This document shows positions 51,787 to 58,319 of a stretch of DNA of 58,319 bases, piece by piece (positions within the stretch are counted from its first letter, which is position 1; every line of letters starts with the position of its first letter). A program made the translations under genes and the position numbers. Source of the stretch: Candidatus Gastranaerophilales bacterium (lineage in GTDB: Bacteria; Cyanobacteriota; Vampirovibrionia; Gastranaerophilales; Gastranaerophilaceae); assembly GCA_910588555.1 (NCBI GenBank), contig CAJUPC010000011.1, positions 1-58,319 of the forward strand, written 5' to 3'. The notes under the pieces were generated by a model. That model was not told where the DNA came from, made no database searches, and saw only the letters and a program-made list of their open reading frames with translations.

Positions 51787-52719
51787 ATGAGCAATCTTAA
51801 AGATATAAAAAACAGAATACAGAGCGTTAAAAGTACACAAAAAATCACACGTGCAATGAAAATGGTTGCGGCAGCTAAAGTCAAAAAAGCTGAAAATACC
51901 GTTAAAATGTCGCGTCCGTTTACAAAAGAACTTGTATCTATGTTCAAAAAACTTTTAAGTTCTGTCGGAACATATAGTTCTCAGAGTTTAAAAATCAAAT
52001 CTGCTATTGACAATTATCCTGAATTGCTTCAGGTAAGAGAAATCAAATCGGTGGGCTTGCTTGTAATCACTTCTAACAAAGGTTTGGCAGGAGCATACAA
52101 CGCAAATGTTGTCAGAAAAACAATACAAGCAATTGAAAATTACGAAAAACAAGGGATTAAAACAATCCTATTTGTAGTTGGTCAAAAAGGAATTTCAACT
52201 CTGAAACGCAAGTGTAAGGGTATGAATTGCAATATCGTAAAAACTTACCTGAATGTTGCCAATGACCCGACAGGCGAAGGTGCAAAAATAATTATTGAAG
52301 ATATCGCAGAATATTATGTGTCACACGAAATCGACAAAATTGAAATTATTACAACACGTTTCAAAAATATGATGAGTTATTCTGTTGAAAGCTGGGAAAT
52401 TCTGCCTTTAAAAGGCTTAAATGACGATTACGAACGTATGCACGATAACGTAATTGAGCCTATTATGGAATTCGTTCCCGACATGCACCATATATTACAA
52501 AAAGTTGTTCCTATGTATATGACTAACATTTTGTTTCAATCACTCTTAGAAGCTCAGGCAAGTGAACTTGCAAGCCGAATGACAGCAATGTCTGCAGCTT
52601 GCACAAATGCTGAAAAAATGCTTAATGAACTTTCTGTTGAGTATAATAAAACTCGTCAATTTGCGATTACTCAGGAAATTATTGAAGTTGTGTCAGGCGC
52701 AAATGCGCAAATGAATTAA
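51787..52719 (+). CDS. atpG: ATP synthase subunit gamma
   Basis: A 310-residue rotor shaft. Start NLKDIKNRIQSVKSTQKITR and end MLNELSVEYNKTRQFAITQE are conserved. It is about 20 residues longer than E. coli gamma, but it lacks the redox-type insertion with a Cys pair of cyanobacteria and plastids. It overlaps the convergent membrane-protein gene by 4 bases. Confidence 0.95.
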   Translation: MSNLKDIKNRIQSVKSTQKITRAMKMVAAAKVKKAENTVKMSRPFTKELVSMFKKLLSSVGTYSSQSLKIKSAIDNYPELLQVREIKSVGLLVITSNKGLAGAYNANVVRKTIQAIENYEKQGIKTILFVVGQKGISTLKRKCKGMNCNIVKTYLNVANDPTGEGAKIIIEDIAEYYVSHEIDKIEIITTRFKNMMSYSVESWEILPLKGLNDDYERMHDNVIEPIMEFVPDMHHILQKVVPMYMTNILFQSLLEAQASELASRMTAMSAACTNAEKMLNELSVEYNKTRQFAITQEIIEVVSGANAQMN

Positions 52720-53450
52720 ATTTTTTCATAAGTTTTAATTACTTCATAATCCCAAGCTAGCGAACCAATTGAAAGCAGGTATATTAGAATAATACCTGTT
52801 AAATAATTCGCAAGTTTTGCAATTGCAATTTGATTTCCGGTAATCAAAAGCGCTATTGCATTTGCGTCTGCATGGTTCTGGATAACTAAAATAATCCCGC
52901 CTATTAAAAATACAACAAATATTATAAACAAGGTAATAAGATAACAAACGCCAATAACCAAAAACCATTTTACTAACAATAATAAATAATCTTTTATATT
53001 AAATTTTTTGAATAATAATGTAAAATCATTATTGTCGCAGTTGTATGAAAAACCTGCTTGAGCCATTGTCATAGGAACAGTCAGCAGAGCTTCTGCACAA
53101 AAAACGATTACACTGTATTTTGTATACAAACTTGCAATCAAAATAGGTACACCAATTAAAAATACAATAAACGGAACTTTATTCAATGCAATTTTAAAAG
53201 AACGCATATCAATTTCAGGCAGTTCTCTTTCTTTAAGAAAAAGAATTTCATATCCTGTAAAAAATAGTGCAAATATAATTAATAAAACAGTGAAAGTAAT
53301 TTTAAGTCCTAAAGCCATTTCGCTCATATTTTGAGTATTAAGCGCAAAATAGCCGTTAATCAACCCTGCAATTCCACAAATGGAAAACAGAGCAATTTGT
53401 CTGGCTAAAAGCTCTTTGCCTTTAAAAACTCTTTTTATACCCTCTATCAT
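52716..53450 (-). CDS. Multi-pass membrane protein
   Basis: A 244-residue protein with about six hydrophobic helices (for example ITFTVLLIIFALFFTGYEIL, VPFIVFLIGVPILIASLY and LITLFIIFVVFLIGGIILVI). The layout is like DUF4013-type membrane proteins, but I do not claim that family. Its stop overlaps atpG. There is no Shine-Dalgarno before the ATG. Confidence 0.65.
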   Translation of the reverse strand: MIEGIKRVFKGKELLARQIALFSICGIAGLINGYFALNTQNMSEMALGLKITFTVLLIIFALFFTGYEILFLKERELPEIDMRSFKIALNKVPFIVFLIGVPILIASLYTKYSVIVFCAEALLTVPMTMAQAGFSYNCDNNDFTLLFKKFNIKDYLLLLVKWFLVIGVCYLITLFIIFVVFLIGGIILVIQNHADANAIALLITGNQIAIAKLANYLTGIILIYLLSIGSLAWDYEVIKTYEKI

Positions 53451-53556
53451 ATTTTTTACTCGCTTTCGTTTTTATCGAATTGCCTTGTCCGTTGATTTTA
53501 TTATAGCAGTTTTAGTCATAATTGCAATAATTATTTTGTTATAGTAAAATTTTTTT

Positions 53557-54652
53557 ATGGACTTGGAAATAAAACAAAAATTAAACGAATTAAAAAGCAG
53601 ATTTAATAAAATAAAGGAGTGTCTTTGACGTAAAGGCGCTTAATGAAAACTTAAATAAACTTGAAAATCAAATGCAGTCACCTGAAATTTGGGCAAATCA
53701 AAAAAAGGCGTCTGAACTGGGCTCACAGATAAGAGATATAAAAGATAATCTTGAATTTTTAGGTAAATGGGAAAGTGTTATTTCTGACGCGGAAGTTGCA
53801 CTTGAAATCGAAGATGAAGATTTGATTTCTGAAACTTCTGCCTCTTTGTGCGAAATGGGACGTGCGCTTGATAAATTTGAAATCAAACAAATGCTAAGCG
53901 GAGAATATGACGAGGCAGACGCTATTTTAACGATAAATGCAGGTGCAGGCGGCACAGATGCTCAAGATTGGGCAAGTTTGTTATTAAGAATGTATTCACG
54001 CTGGGCAGAAAGTAAACAATGGCACGTTGAACTTTTAGACAAACTTGACGGCGATGAGGCAGGTATAAAATCTGCAACAATAAAAATCACGGGAAAATAT
54101 GCTTTTGGATATTCAAAAGCCGAAAAAGGCGTTCACAGATTGGTCAGAATTTCTCCGTTCAATGCAAACGGCAAACGCCAAACAAGTTTTGCATCAGTTG
54201 AAGTTTCACCGATTATTGAAGATTTTGAAAAAACAATTACAATTCCGCCGGAAGAACTTGAAATTGATACAATGCGTTCAGGCGGCGCCGGCGGTCAAAA
54301 TGTAAACAAAGTTGAAACTGCTGTCAGAATTTTACACAAGCCCACGGGGATTGTTGTAAAATGCCAACAAGAACGCTCACAGCTTCAAAATAAAGAAAAT
54401 GCCATGCAAATTCTTGCTTCCAAACTTCTTGCAATCAGACAGGCTGAACATGAGAAGAAATTAGCAGAATTAAAAGGCGAAAACATCGATATCAATTTTG
54501 GTTCGCAAATACGTTCTTACGTATTTCATCCTTATAAAATGGTTAAAGACCATAGAACAAATTACGAAGAGGGTAATGTTGAGTCTGTTATGGACGGCGA
54601 ACTCGACGGATTTGTGGAAGCATTCCTTACAACAAGCCAATCCGGACTATAA
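53557..54652 (+). CDS. prfB: Peptide chain release factor 2, by programmed +1 frameshift
   Basis: RF2, which ends translation at UAA and UGA. Frame 1 runs from ATG 53557 for 23 codons to CTT TGA; a +1 shift reads CTT then GAC, and continues to 54652 for a total of 364 residues, against 365 in E. coli. The stop-recognition SPF occurs in RISPFNANGKRQT, and GGQ in RSGGAGGQNVNKVET. Without the shift the protein would lack its start. The 3' end overlaps the Hcp-like gene by 6 bases. Confidence 0.97.
53615..53628 (+). promoter_or_regulatory. prfB programmed frameshift site
   Basis: AGGAG TGT CTT TGA: an internal Shine-Dalgarno three bases before the slippery CUU and the UGA stop, followed by C. 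This matches the conserved arrangement used for autoregulation of RF2: low RF2 favours the shift. Confidence 0.95.
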
Positions 54653-56212
54653 TAATGCTAAATCATTTTTGGGATTTGTTATATGATTTACGTTAAAAAG
54701 TCCCGTAAATGAGCGCAATACTGCAGGATTTATTACAAGCGGCGGACAATCTGAGATAAACAGATTTTTTGCCCCGTTATTATGTAAATTTATTATGTTT
54801 GATAATGAATTTACATCGCATTTTGTAAAGAAAAATGCAAGCTTGTCAGAGTCAACAGGAATTTTTTCAAAAATAATCTTTAAAACTTTATACAAAATTG
54901 CATAGTCATTTCCTAAATTTAAGGCAATGACATTTTCCAATTCAGGATTATATGAAAAAGAAATTGCTGCAGTATTTTCAGGCATAATTTCAAAGAATTT
55001 TTCAAAATAATCTTTTTGTTTTAGTGATAAATTTGACGGACCGATTATAAAAATTCTTTCAGCATTAGATATTTTATCCAAATCAGATTTCAATTTTGTC
55101 TCATCAAATCCTACGACTTCTGAACCTCTGTTTTGCCCTTTAGCAAAACCTTTAGCCTGCAATGCGGATTCAATTAAAGGCGAAAAATCATTATTTTCAA
55201 TTTTCACAATACCTTGAGGCGATATATCATCCGTTGTAAATAAACGCCCGCGATACAAATATTCAATATTTTGCGACTCATTTTTGGTCAACAGAATAGC
55301 TCCGGGGAAAGTCGCAAAATCAAGAATTGTGTTAAAAACTCCTGCTCCAAAATGTCCTTTAAGATTTTTTGAATTTTTAAAATACGGGAATGCATGAGCA
55401 ATTAAAAGATTTCCGTTTGTATAAACGTCAATATCTTTGTCTTTAACAGTTTCCAGTACTGATTTTAAATCTGAAAGATTAGAACCTGATACCATGATGG
55501 CTTTATGCGGTCTTGTTTTATATAAAACATCAGTTTCTTCAATTTCACCGTAGTTTTGGGTTTCATACTGACTTATCAGATTTAAAAGTTCTACATCACA
55601 TTTTGCCAGATTTTTGATATATTCAGTAAGTTTTTCTGATGATAATCTGCTCTGATTAAATAAATTAAGTGCGCTGATTACCGTGTCGGAAGCTTCCGTA
55701 CACGTTTCATTAAGCTCAAAAAGGCTAACCAAATTTACACATACACTTTTTAACACGGCAGATAAAATATCGGTTAAATACTTTGAACTTTGATGTTTAT
55801 ATTTTTGTAAAAATTCTCTATCACCGCGCTTCAATATAGCAGAAAGATTTGTTTTCGGCGAAAGCTTAATTAAATTCTTCAAATCCTTACATTGCACATC
55901 TTTTTCCTTACAAAGTTTCAAATACTCTTTTCTCGCTTGAACAAGATTATTATACTGCTTAGAAAATGCATCAAGAATTTGAACTTCTGCAAGGTCTTTT
56001 GCACTGTCAATTAATGCAATTTGAGAAATTATCTGTTTTTCAATATTTTCTTTTTTAACATTGAAATCTTTAAGTTTTACCAAATAATAAGCAATTTGCC
56101 TCAATACAATAAACATAACTTCCTGCATGGAAGATATAGTAGGCGATACAGAACATGCTCCGCGAGAAACGCAATCATTATATTCAAAATTATTTGAAGA
56201 ATTATAAAACAT
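54647..56212 (-). CDS. Hcp (hybrid-cluster protein)-like protein lacking cluster ligands
   Basis: A 521-residue protein with the Hcp fold pattern: MVSGSNLSDLKSVLETVKDK, DVYTNGNLLIAHAFPYFKN, HFGAGVFNTILDFATFPGAI, and the C-terminal NPAVLRSFTGLF. The residues that bind the hybrid Fe-S-O cluster in E. coli Hcp are mostly absent: TNCI reads TKNES, GGCDG reads GPSNL, AGCAK/ACGKY reads FSYNP, and EQKA reads FTKC. The N-terminal Cys motif is reduced to DCVSRGAC. It is unlikely to be a normal hydroxylamine/NO reductase. It starts one base after the glutaredoxin gene ends. Confidence 0.75.
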   Translation of the reverse strand: MFYNSSNNFEYNDCVSRGACSVSPTISSMQEVMFIVLRQIAYYLVKLKDFNVKKENIEKQIISQIALIDSAKDLAEVQILDAFSKQYNNLVQARKEYLKLCKEKDVQCKDLKNLIKLSPKTNLSAILKRGDREFLQKYKHQSSKYLTDILSAVLKSVCVNLVSLFELNETCTEASDTVISALNLFNQSRLSSEKLTEYIKNLAKCDVELLNLISQYETQNYGEIEETDVLYKTRPHKAIMVSGSNLSDLKSVLETVKDKDIDVYTNGNLLIAHAFPYFKNSKNLKGHFGAGVFNTILDFATFPGAILLTKNESQNIEYLYRGRLFTTDDISPQGIVKIENNDFSPLIESALQAKGFAKGQNRGSEVVGFDETKLKSDLDKISNAERIFIIGPSNLSLKQKDYFEKFFEIMPENTAAISFSYNPELENVIALNLGNDYAILYKVLKIIFEKIPVDSDKLAFFFTKCDVNSLSNIINLHNNGAKNLFISDCPPLVINPAVLRSFTGLFNVNHITNPKNDLALL

Positions 56213-56213
56213 A

Positions 56214-56438
56214 TTAGCACCTTGTTGTCAAATATTCCAAAATGTTCTCAGACTCATACATACCGACTCCGTCATCATATAAAAACGGAACCTGATCCAT
56301 TTTTCCTAACATCATAAGCATTTCATGATTTTCGGGAATAGAAACATCTTTTTTGTTATATCTTATACTTTCTTTGTCCATAAAATCCATTACTTTTCTG
56401 CAATATGGGCAAGTTTCCAATACATATAAATCTATCAT
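56214..56438 (-). CDS. Glutaredoxin-like protein
   Basis: A 74-residue thioredoxin-fold protein with the active site ETCPYCRKVMDF, the cis-Pro in QVPFLYDDG and a C-terminal YESENILEYL helix. It would reduce disulfides or glutathionylated proteins. AAAGGAG precedes the ATG. Co-transcribed with the Hcp-like gene downstream. Confidence 0.9.
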   Translation of the reverse strand: MIDLYVLETCPYCRKVMDFMDKESIRYNKKDVSIPENHEMLMMLGKMDQVPFLYDDGVGMYESENILEYLTTRC

Positions 56439-56557
56439 TGTTTTTCTCCTTTTGTCCTTATTATATACAATTAAAATAATTATAAATCCCCCTGCTTATT
56501 AATATTGCATAAGATTAATTTTTATACTAAACTGACAAATGTTACGAGAGGAAAAAA

Positions 56558-57673
56558 ATGAAAACTTTACTGGTTGTTTTCGGGACAAGACCCGAAGTCA
56601 TAAAATTGGCACCTATTATTCTGGAATTAAAAAAATATCCCGATAAATATAATGTTATTGTTTGCAATACCGAACAGCAAAAAGAGCTTTCAAATCAAAC
56701 TCTTGCTTATTTCGGCTTGAAAGCTGATTTAAATTTGGACTGTATGCGCCCAAATCAATCACTTTTAGAAGTTCAAACAAGAATTTTAAACGCTTTGAAT
56801 GAAGTTTTCAAAAACAATAAAATTGACGCAACCATTGTTCAAGGCGACACGATGACAGTTCTTTGCGGGGCACTGGCAAGTTTTTATAACAAAATTCCAG
56901 TTTATCACGTTGAAGCAGGACTTCGCTCATACGATATATATGAGCCGTTTCCCGAAGAAGTTATGCGTCAAATGACATCTCGTGTTGCAGAACTTAATTT
57001 TGCGCCAACAGAAAAGAACAGACAGGCGCTGTTAAAAGAAGATATTAAAGATGAAAAAATACATGTTGTCGGTAACACTGTAATTGACGCTCTTTTCTGC
57101 CTTTCAGAAGAAACAATGCAGAATGCGGCTAAATTTTATGCCGAACAGAATATAAAAATTGATGATAAATTAGTATTAATAACAGCTCACAGACGTGAAA
57201 ATCACGGCGAAAGAATTGACAGAATACTTGATGCAATTGAATATTTAGTAAAAAAATATTCAGACCACACATTTGTAATTCCTGTTCATCCAAATCCGAA
57301 TGTAAAAGACAAAATTCATTCAAGACTGCAAAATTATGCAAACGTACATCTTTTAAAACCGCTTGATTATCCATACCTTGTATACTTAATGAAAAATGCG
57401 AAATTAATTCTTACAGACTCTGGCGGAATTCAAGAAGAAGCGCCGTCATTCGGTTGTCCGACACTTGTAATGAGATATGAAACAGAGCGTCAGGAAGGAA
57501 TTGACGCAGGTGTTTCAATACTTGTGGGTGCAAATTATGAGAAAATCGTTTCAGAAAGTGAAAAAGTATTATCAAAATCTCTTAAAGAAACACGCCTAAA
57601 ATCACTAAACCCTTATGGTGACGGAACATCTTCACAAAAAATCGAACAGATAATACGCAATAATTTCAATTAG
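56558..57673 (+). CDS. wecB: UDP-N-acetylglucosamine 2-epimerase (non-hydrolysing)
   Basis: A 371-residue enzyme that makes UDP-ManNAc for surface polysaccharide. LLVVFGTRPEVIKLAPIILE, VQGDTMTVLCGAL, HVEAGLRSYDIYEPFPEE, TAHRRENHGERI, and LTDSGGIQEEAPSFGCPTLV are all conserved. GAGAGG precedes the ATG. It stands alone. Confidence 0.95.
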   Translation: MKTLLVVFGTRPEVIKLAPIILELKKYPDKYNVIVCNTEQQKELSNQTLAYFGLKADLNLDCMRPNQSLLEVQTRILNALNEVFKNNKIDATIVQGDTMTVLCGALASFYNKIPVYHVEAGLRSYDIYEPFPEEVMRQMTSRVAELNFAPTEKNRQALLKEDIKDEKIHVVGNTVIDALFCLSEETMQNAAKFYAEQNIKIDDKLVLITAHRRENHGERIDRILDAIEYLVKKYSDHTFVIPVHPNPNVKDKIHSRLQNYANVHLLKPLDYPYLVYLMKNAKLILTDSGGIQEEAPSFGCPTLVMRYETERQEGIDAGVSILVGANYEKIVSESEKVLSKSLKETRLKSLNPYGDGTSSQKIEQIIRNNFN

Positions 57674-57682
57674 TTAGATTTA

Positions 57683-58318
57683 CTAAACTTTTGTTGACAT
57701 TTTGCTTTCGTAGCTTCTGATTGTTTCGCCTTTCAGAACATGTTTTCTGTAGCCTTTAAGTTTGTAATTTATGCTTGGCAAAGTTGCGACTTCTTTTTGG
57801 AAATTACGATACAAAGCTTTTTCACGTTCTTTTATAATTTCGTTAATATCCTGTTTAATCGGTTTTTCTGATATATTTTTAGCCGAATACATTACAGCAA
57901 ATAAAAGCGCAACAGAAATTAAGCTCCATATAATTTTTTCCTCATGCACGGCATCATTAACTGCAACAGGTGCAGAGTTTGGAGTTTCGAATACAACATT
58001 GGCTTTAGAAATATTCGGAGCCTCAATATAAATTTTAAGTTCTTTATTTACTCCGTTTTGTATTACTAATCCGTTTATATCAGAAGTATTTTTATAAAGT
58101 GTGTTTATAGCAGGCGACTGAGAAATTCCTTTAAGCGTTAAGACAACTTTATCAGCCCCCTCAACTTCTTTTTTAACCTTTGCTACTTCATCAGAACGTA
58201 AAACAATTGAAGTTTCACCGTCATTGTTTGAAATAACAACCGAATTAAGATAATTTTCACCTGCAAAAGCAGATAGACCTGTAAATATAATTAATGTAAG
58301 AAATAAGTTTTTCAACAT
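57683..58318 (-). CDS. Exported protein with AMIN-like domain and one membrane helix
   Basis: A 211-residue protein. The signal peptide is MLKNLFLTLIIFTGLSAFA. Residues 25-115 are strand-rich (NSVVISNNDGETSIVLRSDE, VVLTLKGISQSP), like an AMIN domain that localises envelope proteins. IIWSLISVALLFAVMYSA is a membrane helix near residue 135, and the basic tail would face the cytoplasm. The ATG is the last codon in the window; an earlier start cannot be excluded but the signal peptide argues against it. Confidence 0.65.
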   Translation of the reverse strand: MLKNLFLTLIIFTGLSAFAGENYLNSVVISNNDGETSIVLRSDEVAKVKKEVEGADKVVLTLKGISQSPAINTLYKNTSDINGLVIQNGVNKELKIYIEAPNISKANVVFETPNSAPVAVNDAVHEEKIIWSLISVALLFAVMYSAKNISEKPIKQDINEIIKEREKALYRNFQKEVATLPSINYKLKGYRKHVLKGETIRSYESKMSTKV

Positions 58319-58319
58319 A

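Noticed and set aside
54647..56212. Functional hydroxylamine reductase (Hcp)
   Set aside because: Most of the hybrid-cluster ligands are replaced.

Overview
The window is AT-rich bacterial chromosome, packed with genes on both strands. It looks like a non-photosynthetic relative of Cyanobacteria, most likely a gut Melainabacterium/Vampirovibrionia of the Gastranaerophilales type. This is inference from four observations. The ATP synthase genes run a-c-b'-b-delta-alpha-gamma with two different b subunits and no beta/epsilon, as in Cyanobacteria. There is a GH57/DUF3536 protein. There are many pilin-like proteins with FTLAEV N-termini. No photosynthesis genes are present. UGA is a stop codon here, as the prfB frameshift site shows. 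No prophage, insertion sequence, CRISPR array or rRNA was seen.

Layout. 1-6.1 kb: an acidic protein cut by the window edge, then a tight minus-strand housekeeping run (purD-like, dnaJ-like, queE, def, fmt, aroH). 6.2-7.9 kb: a small protein and two pilin-like proteins behind a near-consensus promoter. 7.9-10.9 kb: a giant FtsH-like protein with a ruined ATPase site but an intact HExxH, and a frame break near its true start. 11-15.1 kb: glycosyltransferases and a frameshifted galE. 15.1-18.2 kb: another pilin-like gene with an interrupted leader ORF, then three exported proteins (one BamE-like, two paralogues). 18.2-25 kb: tRNA-Phe, infC, a TPR protein, a dihydrouridine synthase and argS. 25-37.9 kb: a winged-helix protein, GH57, Ugd, an MsbA-like ABC transporter, a CHAP-like protein, coaE, an RsuA-type pseudouridine synthase, a thioesterase, rubredoxin and an HExxH membrane protein. 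37.9-43.5 kb: tRNA-Pro, yidC, queA, a pilin/YadA-head/S74 chimera, a lytic transglycosylase and another pilin-like gene. 43.6-47.7 kb: a sodium-pump decarboxylase operon with its own biotin ligase. 47.8-52.7 kb: ATP synthase. 52.7-58.3 kb: a membrane protein, prfB, an Hcp-like protein lacking its cluster ligands, glutaredoxin, wecB and an exported protein.

The most unusual signal is a set of four G/C homopolymers of 10-11 bases, each with the core CTTCG(n)C, in otherwise AT-rich DNA. Three lie in the leader of, or just upstream of, pilin-like genes, and the fourth lies inside the FtsH-like gene. In two of the pilin-like genes the tract sits between the only good start codon and the prepilin signal, so a one-base slip would switch the protein off. 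One of these is a new-looking architecture: prepilin signal, about a dozen YadA-type head repeats, then an S74 self-cleaving chaperone. Together they suggest a phase-variable surface-fibre system. Several other single-base frame breaks (galE, the FtsH-like start) mean that homopolymer sequencing error must be excluded first.
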